From assembly GCF_963259705.1 (NCBI RefSeq), contig NC_081841.1:91711063-91775062 (forward strand): 64,000 nt of DNA. The letters run 5' to 3'. The stretch's first letter is position 1. Every line of letters begins with the position of its first letter. Below, piece after piece: positions 1 to 10,260 of the stretch. The stretch is from Myotis daubentonii (lineage: Eukaryota > Chordata > Mammalia > Chiroptera > Vespertilionidae). The translations under genes were made by a program, and so were the position numbers. Below the pieces are notes generated by a model, which had not been told where the DNA came from, made no database searches, and saw only the letters and a program-made list of their open reading frames with translations.

Positions 1-474
1 GAGACCAGACTGCAGTCTTGGAATGAAGAAAGGCAAGGGAGGGGGATGGTTCTTCGGAAATGTGTCTGTGAAAAAAAGGAGAGAAATAGGGCAAGATCTT
101 GAGATGTACACAGCCCTTCCCCTCGCATTTCTACGGTGAGAACCTAGGTACACGGCCAACAAACGCAGCTGGAGCTGGGTGCCTTTTGCCTGCTGAACCC
201 GAACTGTGTAGAGAAGGGGGGAGGTGAGGTTCTCAGAGAGAGAAGGGGTGCCTAGATGCTGAAGGTCGAGGGCGCAGATACATTTGTAAGTATGGGGCTG
301 GGCCCATGAGACAGGACTGAGGAGCATGATAGAGGTCAGCTTGACTCCATGAAGAAGGAAGAGTGGAAAAGATGAGGGCCAACAAGCCAACAGATGGGTG
401 AGCTGTGTGAGGGCCCAGCTGGGGTTAGAGAACAAGAATCCTGTGAGGAGCAACAGTGCAACTTTGAGAAAAGT

Positions 475-640
475 GCCTCATTATTCTTTGCCTCAGTTAG
501 CTCATCTATACTACGGAATTAATAGTAATGCTTGCCTAGGAACTTTGTTGCAAGGATTTTTTGAGGTGACACACACAGTGACCAGCATAGTAAAAACTCA
601 TAAAGGGGCAGCAGCTATTCTGAGGATTACATTTATTGTA
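475..640 (+). repeat. MIR SINE remnant
   Basis: This is a diverged MIR core and tail with a recognisable segment resembling the motif TTTGCCTCAGTTAGCTCATC. It is an ancient mammalian SINE. Confidence 0.6.
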
Positions 641-654
641 ATTTTATAAGTCGA

Positions 655-790
655 GAATGGCATGTCTCTGTTCAGAGCCCTCTGATTGCCTCCCATCTCA
701 TACAGGGCAAAAGCCGAAGTCCTTAACTACGATCCTTACTCTCTCCCAGTTCTCTCTGCTCCAGCCACATAGGGCTTGGGGTTGATCATT
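655..790 (+). repeat. L2 LINE 3' fragment
   Basis: This resembles the L2 3' region (cattle of C-rich phrases such as CTCTCCCAGTTCTCTCTGCTCC). It appears to continue after the two inserted Ves SINEs. Confidence 0.5.
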
Positions 791-806
791 AAGAATGCCA
801 AGCTTG

Positions 807-1022
807 CCCTGACTGGTTTGATTCAGTGGATAGAGCATCGACCTGCAGACTCAAGGGTCCCAGGTTCGATTCCAGTCAAGGGCATGTACCTTGGTTGCAG
901 GCACATCCCCAGTGCGGGGGTATGCAGGAGGCAGCTGATCGATGTTTCTCTCTCATCGATGTTTCTAACTCTTTATCCCTCTCCCTTCCTCTCTGTAAAA
1001 AATCAATAAAATGTATTTAAAA

Positions 1023-1089
<67 letters not shown>

Positions 1090-1106
1090 GAAGAAAGAAA
1101 GAAAGA
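807..1106 (+). repeat. Ves SINE with (GAAA)n tail
   Basis: This is a tRNA-derived bat SINE. It has an A-box-like TGGATAGAGC segment, a B-box-like GGTTCGATTCC, then the Ves tail with TTTCTCTCTC and AATCAATAAA. The A-rich tail has become a (GAAA)n microsatellite at about 1022-1110. The flank AAGAATGCCAAGCTTG (791-806) recurs as AAGAATGTCAAGCTTG at 1107-1122. Confidence 0.92.
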
Positions 1107-1110
1107 AAGA
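1022..1110. repeat. (GAAA)n microsatellite
   Basis: About 22 nearly perfect GAAA units with one GGAA interruption. It grew from the SINE A-tail. Confidence 0.97.
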
Positions 1111-1122
1111 ATGTCAAGCTTG

Positions 1123-1338
1123 CTGGGCAGGTATGGCTCCGTGGTTGAGCACTGACCTATGAACTAGGAGGTCACAGTTTGATTCTCAGTCAGGGCACAT
1201 GCCCTGGTTGCGGGTTCGGTCCCCAGTGTGGGGCATGCAGGAGGCACCAAACAATGATTCTCTCTCATCACTGATGTTTCTCTCTCTCTCTCTCCCTCTC
1301 GCTTCCTCTCTGAAATCATTAAAAAATATATTTTAAAA
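1123..1338 (+). repeat. Ves SINE, second copy at the same target
   Basis: A second Ves SINE with the tRNA-like head TGGCTCCGTGGTTGAGCA and a TC-rich tail. It is flanked by AAGAATGTCAAGCTTG (1107-1122) and AAGAATGTCAGACTTA (1339-1354). Confidence 0.92.
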
Positions 1339-1354
1339 AAGAATGTCAGACTTA

Positions 1355-2000
1355 CTCCCACCTCCCAGCTTCTACCTGCTGTCCCTTCTACCTGTAGCAC
1401 TCTTATCCCACTCATCCTCATGGTTCATTCCCTCCTGTCCGCAGATGTCACCTTCTCAGTGAGACCTTCCTTGAACTTCCCAATTTCAGCCAAAAACACC
1501 CTGGTACCTGCTCCAGAGCTTCCTACCCCCTTCCTTGCTGTATTTTGCTCCACAGCACTTTCCACCATAGCCAAGCTCCAGGTTTTACTTATTTGTCTAT
1601 CGCCCATCTCTCCTCAATAGAACGCTTATCTGTTATTCACCACAGAAGCCCCAGAGTGAGCCATCAGCAAAATATCTGTTTGCAGGAATGAATGATACCT
1701 TCACTAAGGTCTCAACTCAAATGTCACCTCTTTAGAGAGCACTCCCACCACCACCGTCTAAAATAAGCTCCCTGCCATCACTCTCTGTTCCCTCACTCTG
1801 CTTTGTTTTTCTGCATCAACTTTATTCAGACCTGGCTTTATATATTTGTCTATTTGCTTATTGTTTGTCTCCCCAGCTAGAGGTCAGCTCCCACAAAGAT
1901 TTAGATTTAGTTGGTTCACTGTTATATCCCAAGTGCCTGTAATCACACTGGTACAGAGTAAACACAATATGTATTTGTTGAAAGGCTGCAATATCATTGT
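1355..2000 (+). repeat. L2 LINE 3' fragments
   Basis: Two successive L2-like 3' segments. The second, from about 1690, shows the typical order: CTCAAATGTCACCTC, a T/C-rich middle, CTCCCCAGCTAGAGG, then GTATTTGTTGAAAGG at the 3' end. Confidence 0.7.
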
Positions 2001-2027
2001 GAGGTTTTCTTACTATTATTATTAATA

Positions 2028-2306
2028 CAGTGGGGCCTTGACTTATGAGTTTAATTTGTTCTGTGACAGAGCTCGTAACTCAAATTACTCGTATGTCAAA
2101 TCAATTGTGAACGAGTGAGATATGTGATGCTGGGCTGATGTTGTGGCGTTCAGTGTGACGTTCGCTGAGCCAACTAGCAGTGGGGTATCTGAAGCTGGCT
2201 CATAACCCGAATTTTAGCTCGCAACTCAAAGCAAAAAATCGGCCAAGAGACACTTGTATCTCGAAAAACTCGTTAGTCGGAACACTCATAAGTCAAGGCC
2301 CCACTG
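2028..2306. mobile_element. Tc1/mariner-superfamily (Tigger-like) MITE
   Basis: The 279-base element has perfect 22-base terminal inverted repeats beginning CAGTGGGGCCTTGACTTATG and is flanked by TA on both sides (2026-2027, 2307-2308). It has no coding capacity. The perfect TIRs suggest a fairly recent insertion. Confidence 0.88.
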
Positions 2307-2753
2307 TATTGGAAAGCAGAAGGGAAGGAGTAGTTGCCCTGTGGAGACTAGAGCAGAGGGGGAGGAAGGAGGTCTTTGGGAAGGACTTCCTAAATGCATT
2401 GTCCACTGGGAGCTACAAGAAGGAACAGGATTCCCATGCCCACCCCCAAGACCTTGGGCACCAAAAACATGGGCAGCATCTGTGTTTTTTCCTCCTTTTT
2501 TGGGGGGCCTGGGTTGGCACACACTGGGGTTTTATAAGCACGTGTTAGGTGAATGCACAGGAACTTTCTGGAACTTTAAAAGGCGCAGCATTGACACCAA
2601 CATGCAGTCTGTCTGTTCTTATCCAAGCAGCACTTCATTTTCAAAGTGAAATTCCATAGCTAAGGCAGGCTCTGGGGTCGTCCACTCAAGAGAGGAGAGC
2701 AAGGAAGCAGAGAACAGATAACGCAACCAGACTGCCTGCTTCAAACCCTAGAC

Positions 2754-3476
2754 CAGGGGTGGGCAACCCCTGGCATGCGTGCCAAACATGGCACGCCAGT
2801 AACTTTTGCTGGCACTCGAAACCCTCTCTTATAATCTTCCATTTACAATTTTTTTCTTAATATCGACTTTTTTATTTTTCATATAAATTCAGTGTAGGTG
2901 CATCTTAGATAAATAAGTAATTTTGCATAACATGTTATCTTAAAGACCATAGACATGGATTGATGAGAGAGGGGAAGAGCAATTTCTATGCCTCTGCCTT
3001 AACTCTCCCTGCCTTCCTAGATCCGACCAGTGTTTTGGTTTCATCCACATACGCTTGTGAATCTTTGTTCTCAGTGATGAGTTTTGTTAAGTCTCGTAAT
3101 AGGAGTAGCCTGATGGATGAAAGTAGTAGCTCGTGCATATCTCTGAAGGTCACGAAATATAAACATGATGTAAAATCTCTGTCATCACTGATGCAGCAGC
3201 AGAAGTCCCACTGATAATATCAAACGGAGTCAAAAAGTTTTCTGTCGGACTATCAGTGTACATGTATACATTAAAAAATAAATGTATTTTTCATCATCAT
3301 ATACTGTGTTTTTGTCGCTCGAATGAATTTTATTATTTCTTCAAGGTTCTTCACATGCGTACACCTTAAGAGATATCAAGTAGGCGTAACATGTTCTCAA
3401 AAAATTAGGGTTGGCATTTTGAGTCAGAGATTTTGCTGGTTTTGGCACACACTCACAAAAAGGTTGCCAACCCCTG
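2754..3476 (+). mobile_element. hAT transposon copy with transposase C-terminus
   Basis: The 723-base element has terminal inverted repeats CAGGGGTGGGCAACC and (inverse) CAGGGGTTGGCAACC, flanked by a perfect 8-base target duplication CCCTAGAC (2746-2753, 3477-3484). This is diagnostic of hAT. Most of the transposase gene is missing and only the C-terminal end remains, so the copy is non-autonomous. Confidence 0.93.
2960..3214 (+). pseudogene. hAT transposase C-terminal (dimerisation domain) remnant
   Basis: The 84-codon frame contains YACESLFSVMSFVKSRNRS followed by L-DES, which matches the hATC dimerisation motif of Charlie, ZBED and GTF2IRD2-type transposases (C-E-x-FS-M-x-x-x-KS-x-R-S). 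It ends in QQQKSH then a stop. The DDE catalytic residues and BED zinc finger are absent, so it cannot catalyse transposition. The ATG is incidental. Confidence 0.8.
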
Positions 3477-3610
3477 CCCTAGACCTACTACCTACTTCGA
3501 TACTGTCTCTGTGCCTCAGTTTCCTCACCTGTAAAATAAGGATATTAATAATACCAACCTTACAAGGTCTTTATTGGAGGATATATATCCACACATATAC
3601 ACGTATATTT

Positions 3611-3611
<1 letters not shown>

Positions 3612-3654
<43 letters not shown>
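3612..3654. repeat. (GT)n microsatellite
   Basis: Uninterrupted GT dinucleotides of about 20 units. Confidence 0.97.
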
Positions 3655-3659
<5 letters not shown>

Positions 3660-4928
3660 CTGGTGTATGCCACGAACAGTAAAAGGTTTGAGAACTTACT
3701 CTACTTGTAGGCTAACAAATTAGCTTGCTGTCCTATTATAAATGCTGGCAGATGACACAAGATTCCTGATCAGAGGCCAAGAATGGAGGATTTTATTACT
3801 TACATCACTAGCAATAATCAGCGTATCAGCATATGCCCCAATTCCCTGAGCTTGATTCCCACTGAGTGATGCAAAAACAATACCTGCACACACAGCAGGT
3901 CACATTACAGGAGTGGAACCCTGAGCTTATGGAACCAAATATATTATAATGGGCAGTAAGCATGCCTGCTGTTTGCTCCAGAGGGAGACAATCTCTAAAT
4001 CTTTCAAGGCTGCTTACTAACAAACACCTCTGAAAAGATGATCTGCTAACAAAGGGAATCAGTGCCTGTGAGAGGTACAGAAATATGAGAGATCCATGGA
4101 GAGTTGTCTCCCAAGAGCATGTGGTAAGAACTATTATTATTGTTAGTAGTGATGATACTATGGAAAAATGTACTCATACTATATAACTTCATTTATTTTG
4201 GCAACTCTGAAATTGATAGGAATTATAACAGAGCAAACCAAGACATGAACCAAAGGAAAGTTACAAAGACTGATGGCAAGTCACGGCATTTGAGTTAGTG
4301 CTCGGTGATTAGACTACCAAATGCACTTCACAAATGGGTTTCCAGGGTGGGGGGAAAGCTGCTGTCAGTAATTGATCATGATACTGAGCAAATGAGTTTG
4401 CAATTTCATGCTGAATAATCTATCACTCCCTATCTTGGGAACTCAGGCACTCCGTCTTTTCTGACAGCCAGCATGGATATCCCATTGCCAGGAAGGAAGG
4501 CAGTCATCAAATTCCTAATTTTTCTCTGTGAAAAATTAACATTTAACTCAAATATAAGGTCTGTAGGAACACATGAAACCTTAATTACAAAGTGCATCCA
4601 AGATTTGTGCTAATTAATAAGCTGATGAAAAATTCATTGGAATTCAGAGAAGAATCAAGGGGAAAATTGGCCAGTGTTAACACCGAGTTCTATGAAATGT
4701 TTAAGTCTTTCCAAAAAGGCAGCCCCCTCTCTGCCATAATTATAATTTAATCATTCACATGGTTATTTCATTTTGTAAGACTTTAGTTGTACATCAAAAA
4801 CTGTGCAGGAAGAATATTTCTTTAAACTTTGTGATTTCTAACAGGCATTATACTAGCAAGTTAGAGATTTTTGAAGAAGACCAGTGTAGCTACCTGAAAT
4901 ACGAATTTTTTTAAAGATGTGAGAGAAG
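3660..4928. other. No gene or named repeat seen
   Basis: AT-rich unique-looking sequence. The part at about 4520-4660 has several TTAATTA-type homeodomain core motifs. Conservation cannot be judged here. Confidence 0.5.
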
Positions 4929-5060
4929 ACAACCGTTTGAATGCCGGCTGTGCCATTCGCTAGCTGTGACCTCCAGCAAGTTCTTTGAGCTCTTTGAGGC
5001 TGTTTCCCTATTCAAATGGGGATGATAATGATGCATGAGGTTGTGGTGAAGGTGAACGGT
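4929..5060 (+). repeat. MIR SINE remnant
   Basis: Contains CTAGCTGTGACCTCCAGCAAG and a G/A-rich AAATGGGGATGATAATGATG segment, both typical of MIR. Confidence 0.75.
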
Positions 5061-5208
5061 TATTGTTGCGAATTAATCGCATGCCTCCTCCCTTGCAGAT
5101 TCTTCAACAAACCAGACCAGGAACCAGGTGAGACTAAAATGTAGTAACTGGCTTGTTATCAAGACAGCTGGATTGGTGAATAAGACAGAAGCCAGGCTTT
5201 TTAGGAAC

Positions 5209-5934
5209 ATGGCGCTGAAATAGAAGAAGAAGCCCCTACCACTCCCAAAGCCAAAGCCAAAGCAAAGGCTTTGAAGGCAAAGAAAGCAGTGCTGAAAGGC
5301 GTCCATAGCCACAGGGAAAAAAAGATCCGCACGTCACCCACCTTCCGATGGCCAAAGACACTGAGGCTCCGGGCAAAGGCAGCTTAAATATCCTCAGAAG
5401 AGCACACGCAGGAGAAACAAGCTTGACCACGATGCCATCATCAAATTCCCCCTGACTACCGAGCCAGCCGTGAAGAAGACAGAACACAGCAATGCACGTG
5501 TGTTCGTTGTGGGTGTCAACAAGCACCGGGTCAAACCGGCTGTGAAGAAGCTGTACGGCATTGCTGGGGCCAAGGGCAGCACCCTGATCAGGCCCGATGG
5601 CGAGAGGAAGGCATATGTCTGACTGGCTCCTGACTATGATGCTTTACACCAGTGGTTCTCAACCTTGCCTGCACATTAGAATCACCTGGGAATCTTTTCA
5701 AAATCCTGATTTCTGGGCCTCATCCTCCGGAAATTCTGTTTCTTTGTTATGGGGTGGGGCCACTACATTAGTAACAAAGAAACAGAATTTCCAGAGGATG
5801 AGGCCCAGAAATCAGGATTTTAAAAAGATTCCCAGGTGATCCTAATGTGCAGCTAAAGTTGAGAACCACTGATCTAAATTGAGTCCAGCTGCCTAATTCT
5901 AAATATAAAAATTTTACACTAAAGGAAAAAAAAA
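5209..5934 (+). pseudogene. RPL23A: RPL23A processed pseudogene, interrupted by a hAT MITE
   Basis: This is an intronless copy of the mRNA for ribosomal protein uL23 (60S subunit). Recognisable stretches include [33 protein letters not shown] and AVKKLYG. The start ATG is followed by an in-frame TAG at codon 5, and further substitutions and frame breaks occur (for example near 5340-5400 and 5590-5625). Coding similarity runs to about 5645. It is then interrupted by a palindromic hAT element (5650-5871) and resumes at the stop codon (TAA at 5875) and the 3' UTR, ending in an A-tract at 5925-5934. About 25 bases of the normal C-terminal coding sequence are missing at the junction. Absence of introns plus an A-tail indicates L1-mediated retroposition. 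It is not functional. Confidence 0.93.
5650..5871. mobile_element. Palindromic hAT (MER5/Charlie-like) MITE inside RPL23A pseudogene
   Basis: The 222-base element begins CAGTGGTTCTCAACCTT and ends with the inverse, AAGTTGAGAACCACTG in effect. The two arms, about 100 bases each, are near-perfect inverted repeats around a short centre at about 5750-5765. This is the termini type of hAT-Charlie MITEs. The flanking 8-base duplication is not clear, because pseudogene sequence was lost at the junction. Confidence 0.8.
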
Positions 5935-6195
5935 GATAAAACCCAGGTTGAAACTGGGCTTCCTGCATCCACCCTCCCCAACCCTCCCCAGCCACCCACC
6001 CACTCAGTCCTGGGACCTGGTGGTGGGGAGAGTGGGTCTGCAGAGCGACACCCAGACAGCCCCAGGGAGGGTGCCAGTCCACTCCACCCCCTATAGGGAG
6101 CTGAAAAGAGAACCACCATTGAGAGGGTGAGCCTGTTATTTTCTGTGCTTCATGTAGAATGTTCTGGCTTCTTGAGCATCATATGATGCATTCAA

Positions 6196-6252
6196 TTACA
6201 TTTATTCATCCATTCATTCATCCATCCATCCACCCATCCATTCATCCCTTCA
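6196..6252. repeat. (TCCA/TTCA)n microsatellite
   Basis: Imperfect tetranucleotide run of CATT, CATC and CCAT units. Confidence 0.9.
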
Positions 6253-6445
6253 CCCCACAATGATTGAAAGTATACAACTTGTCAAGGGTACTTGCAAGCT
6301 AAAAAATGAACCAGGCTCTGGTGCCTGCCTCCATGCAGTTTATAATCTCTGCAAGCAGATGGACACATGATCAAACCACTGCAGTGTTTTTCCAGAAACC
6401 AGGGGAGGGGAGTAAGCCAAAAAAAATTTAAAAAACACTTACCCA

Positions 6446-6669
6446 GCCTGGCCAGCATGGCTCAGTGGTTGAGCATAGGCCTATGAATCAGGAGGTCATG
6501 ATTCAATTCCCAGTCACATGCCTGGGTTGTGGGCTCAATCCCCAGTGGCGGGCATGCAGGAGGCAGCCAATCAATGATTCTCTCTCAGCATTGATGTTTC
6601 TCTCTCCTTATCCCTTCCTCTCTGAAATCAATAAAAACTTATTTTAAAAGATAATAATAAAATAAAAGT
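6446..6669 (+). repeat. Ves SINE
   Basis: Head GCCTGGCCAGCATGGCTCAG, tail with TTTCTCTCTCC and AATCAATAAAAAC. It is flanked by AAAACACTTACCCA and AAAACACTTACTCA target duplications. Confidence 0.93.
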
Positions 6670-6803
6670 AAAACACTTACTCAAAGTACCTGGCTTGTAC
6701 AAAGCACTCTAAGTGCTGACTATTATTATTTTTTATTATTATTATCATTAAACAACTTTGTGGCTTTGCCATATCCTAATACCACTTGGTCTATTATTAA
6801 TAA

Positions 6804-7052
6804 CTAGAGGCCCAGTGCATGAATTCATGCACAGGTGGGGTCCCTTGGCCTGGCCAGCAATCGGGGCCGACCAGAGCCAGCCAGGGGGAGGGAGGGACCG
6901 TGAGAGGTTGGCTATGGGAGCGCACTGACCACCAGGGGGCAGCTCCTGCATTGAGTGTCTGCCCTGTGGTGGTCAGTGCATGTCATAGTGACCAGTTGAC
7001 TGGTTGTTCAGTTGTCCAGTCGTTTGGTCACTTAGGCTTTTATATATAGAGA
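6804..7052 (-). mobile_element. HeliBat-type Helitron (non-autonomous)
   Basis: Read on the minus strand, it starts TCTCTATATATAAAAGCC and ends in CTAG. The terminal hairpin GTGCATGAATTCATGCAC is a perfect palindrome, just before GGGCCTCTAG. It sits between A and T with no target duplication, as expected for Helitrons. It has no Rep/helicase coding. Confidence 0.88.
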
Positions 7053-7239
7053 TATTTTCTTTAAATCAACTTCACCAGTCTCCTGAGCAAGTGTTGGAAG
7101 GACTAGTTATGTTTATTTAATACACATGAAGATAAAATGTGTAATGATTAAAATAAAACCTGATCATCTGAAGACTGCCCCCACAATCATTCCCGCTCCT
7201 GGCACACCTGGAAAAGCACTGTTTTATGCAGCAGTTTGC

Positions 7240-7380
7240 TCGCGTGTCCATCTGCCTGCAGAGATTTTGAGCTACATGAAAGCAGGCACCAAAGCCTGGT
7301 TTATTTTTAATTTGCAGTTTGCAAGTTGTCGTGACAAGTTGTACACTCCCAATAATTGTCGGTGGGAATGAATGGTTGAA
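7240..7380 (+). repeat. L2 LINE 3' remnant
   Basis: Diverged L2-like segment (GAGCTACATGAAAGCAGGCACC, then TGGGAATGAATGG). Confidence 0.45.
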
Positions 7381-8648
7381 TGTAATTGAGTGCATCAACA
7401 AATGTTCAAGAAGCCAGAACATCCTACAGAAAGGACAGAAAATAACCAACAAATGAAAAATTAGAGGTAGCCGCCTTTTCCCTCTCTGCACCTCTACCCT
7501 AGGGACAACTGAAATGACCTGCTGTCCCAACTTTCCCTCCCCTCTTTCAACAGACTAGCCTCCTGGCTCACTTGATGGCAAGTTGGAGGGGTTTTCAGGA
7601 TGGAACGAATGTTGCAGTTGTAATGAACCAGAAACTGGGGAAGAGGAATCAGATTTCAGCAACAGCAGAGTATTTTCACCCTTTAAAAAGCACTCGTCCC
7701 TTAGGCTTGAAAAGATTAAAAGCTAATAATTTATGTCAAAACCCGGCAAAGCCCTCCACAAAGGCCTATTGCTTGTCCCTGCCTTTTGACTGACAGATAT
7801 GAAAATAGAGACTGATTTGAAAACCTAAGGCTATTGAACTAGAGCAGCATTAATTTATCCATTAGAAACTAAGAAATGAGACACCACAAAGAAACAGATG
7901 TTGCTGGTGGGAGGCCACACCTTTTTTCCAAATACAAAACACACCAGCTCTTCATGTTGGACTTAGCTTTCCAAGCCTCTCAGACCTCAAATTGGCAAAA
8001 ACAATTTTTTCCATGCTAGTTAAAATGCCCTCAAGCTACAGTCATTAGATTTGCTGGACAGCAGTGTGATTCTGATGTTATCAGCTCAGTCTTCCTGTTT
8101 TTATGAATAATGTATAAGAAGCAGCTATTAGAAATGGATTCTTCCATGGCTGACAGTATCGCCACCAGACAGGTCCCTGAATTCTCAGCCATTTCATCTG
8201 CAGCTTTAACAGATCTCCCTCTTCTCCTCCTGGCTGCCTTCTGGCTGCCTGCCATACATGGAGAACCTTCCAAAGACGCCCTGTCCCCTCTTCTCCCTCA
8301 ATACTAAGGAAACTGGGAGAGGGTGGAGGAGGGAAGACAAGAAAAGGTGTCTGCCACCTTCCTTCCTTTTCACTGTTGCTACATGTCAGAAGAGTAGTGT
8401 GGAAGCTACTGATGCCAAGTTTATGGGTTTGATTCGTGGCCCTGCCCCACGTGGGCTAGCCAGCCTTGCTCTGTACCCAGATGCCAGATGCCTGCCAAGA
8501 AAATGCTTTGCTGCAGGCATAGACAAGAGCTGGAAGATAACGTCTACCTGTTCGGTTTTCTTCTATGTCTCTATGGGCTCACATCTGTCATCACTTTACA
8601 AGAAGACACCTTCCCGCCCCACCCCTTCATTCAACCATTCATTCAACA

Positions 8649-9351
8649 TCCTATCTAATAAAAGAGAAACATGGTAATTAGTGTACAACCACTACCCTTC
8701 CCATTGGCTAATCAGGGCAATATGCAAATTAACTGAGAGCCAAGATGGCGGCCGGCAGCCAGGCAGCTGGAAGCTAACATGAGGCTTGCTTGCTTTAGTG
8801 ACGGAGGAAGCCAAGCTTCCCTGCCTGCCTTGCCGGCCTCTCAGCTGCACTCTAAGCAACTATGTTACAAAAATAGAAGCTAAACAAAACCCCGGGCTTC
8901 AGCCAGCAGGGCTGCAACATTGTTTCAAATACAGAAGGTAAACAAAGGCCAGAAACCTGCTTTCAGCAGTGGAAGTCTCATAGCTGGAGCTGAGCCTCAG
9001 AGCTAAAGCTGGCCCAGAATGAAAAAAAAAGGAAAAAAGGACAGGTTGGGAGCTTCAGTCACCCGCCAGCCTGAAAACAGCCCTCAGCCCCTCACCCAGG
9101 CTGGCCAGGCACCCCAGTGGGGACCCCCACCCTAAAGGGTGTGTGACCAGATGCAAACAGCCATCATTCCCTCACCCAGGCTGGCCAGGCACCCCAGTGG
9201 GGACCCCCACCCTGAAGGGTGTGTGACCAGTTGCAAACAGCCATCATCCTCTCACCCAGGCTGGCCAGGCACCCCAGTGGGGACCCCCACCCTGATCCAG
9301 GACACCCTTCAGGGCAAACCAGCTGGCCCCCACCCATGCACCAGGCCTCTA
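8649..9351 (+). mobile_element. HeliBat-type Helitron, copy 1 of a tandem array
   Basis: Starts TCCTATCTAATAAAAG and ends CACCAGGCCTCTA, a mutated CTAG end, abutting the next HeliBat start. It contains three units of an 80-base repeat at about 9091-9292. I found no Rep or helicase motif. Confidence 0.85.
9091..9292. repeat. Minisatellite, 80-base period, about 2.5 units
   Basis: CTCACCCAGGCTGGCCAGGC recurs at 9091, 9171 and 9251, with few differences between units. It lies inside the HeliBat. Confidence 0.93.
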
Positions 9352-9986
9352 TCCTATATAGTAAAAGGGTAATATGCCTCCCAGCACCGGGATCAGCAGA
9401 GCAGCGAGGCCTCCCGGCACCAGGATCAGCATGACAGGGGGCAGCAACCAAACCCCCCTGATCGGCCCTGCTCTGTGTGTGACAAGGTGCGGCGCCCAAA
9501 CCCCCCCCCCTTGCCCCCCACGGGCCCTGCTCTGTGTGTGATGGGGTAGAGCCATAACCTGCCCATCGGCCCTGCCCTGAGTGTGACAGTGGCGGCGCCC
9601 CAACCCCCTGATCCACCCTGCTCTGTGTGTGACAGGTGGCAGTGCCCCAACTCCCCTATTGGCCCTACTCTGTGAGTGACAGGGGGGAGCTCCTCAACCC
9701 CCTGATCAGCCCTGCTCTTTGCGTGACAGGGGGAGCTCCCCAACCCCCTGATTGACCCTGCTCTGTGCATGACAGGGGGTGGCGCCCCAACTCCCCAATC
9801 AGCCCTGCTCTGAGCCCGACCAGGGGCTGCACCTAGGGATTGGGCCTGCCCTCTGCCACCCAGGAGCGGGCCTAAGCCAGCAGGTCGTTATCTCCCGAGG
9901 GGTCCCAGAATGCAAGAGGGCACAGGCCGGGCTGAGGGACCCCCTCTCCCCCCGAGTGCACAAATTTTTGTGCACCGGGCCTCTAG
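9352..9986 (+). mobile_element. HeliBat-type Helitron, copy 2 of a tandem array
   Basis: Starts TCCTATATAGTAAAAGGG and ends GTGCACCGGGCCTCTAG after the hairpin GTGCACAAATTTTTGTGCAC. It contains a minisatellite at about 9450-9830. The minus-strand ORFs across it are repeat artefacts. Confidence 0.88.
9450..9830. repeat. Minisatellite, about 58-60-base period, 6-7 units
   Basis: Units of the form CCCTGCTCTGTGTGTGACAG then a GC-rich CGCCCCAACCCCCTGAT segment. Units differ by small changes and length variation. It lies within HeliBat copy 2. Confidence 0.88.
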
Positions 9987-10163
9987 TCCTATATAATAAA
10001 AGGCTAATATGCTAATATGCAAATTGTCCCCTCCACCAGGAGTTCTACTGGGAGTTTGACCAGGGGGTGGGGCTGGTCTGCCCCGGGTCAGCTGCCCCCA
10101 CCCTGATTGAGAGCAAGGCCTGCCGACCAACCACCTGCAGATTTAAAAATACCGGGCCTCTAG
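9987..10163 (+). mobile_element. HeliBat-type Helitron, copy 3 of a tandem array
   Basis: Starts TCCTATATAATAAAAGGC directly after the CTAG of copy 2 and ends ACCGGGCCTCTAG. At 177 bases it is a short derivative. Confidence 0.88.
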
Positions 10164-10260
10164 AATTTTTTATACCTGCAAAACTTGCACTGGAAGAGGC
10201 AGGTGGTCCTCAAGGATTACAAACATGATTAGAAACTGTATACAAAAGAAGAGCAGTGAG

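Larger units (their letters stand above)
2725..3590 (+). repeat. MIR SINE split by a hAT insertion
   Basis: The MIR reads through if 2754-3484 is removed. The left part ends in CAGACTGCCTGCTTCAAACC and the right part has GTGCCTCAGTTTCCTCACCTG then AAAATAAGGATATTAATAATACC. An older element was therefore cut by the younger hAT. Confidence 0.75.

Noticed and set aside
807..1020. Possible tRNA gene from the A- and B-box-like motifs
   Set aside because: The motifs belong to the tRNA-derived head of a Ves SINE; there is no cloverleaf and the SINE tail follows.
2180..2649. Overlapping frames of 122 and 131 codons
   Set aside because: They start within a Tigger-like MITE and cross into unique sequence. 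No motif supports coding.
9091..9292. Possible CRISPR array
   Set aside because: The repeats have no unique spacers between them; they are a tandem minisatellite in a Helitron of a mammalian genome.
9164..9770. Minus-strand frames of 114-150 codons with internal repeats
   Set aside because: Translations of the HeliBat minisatellites. The repeated residues follow the DNA period and no family matches.
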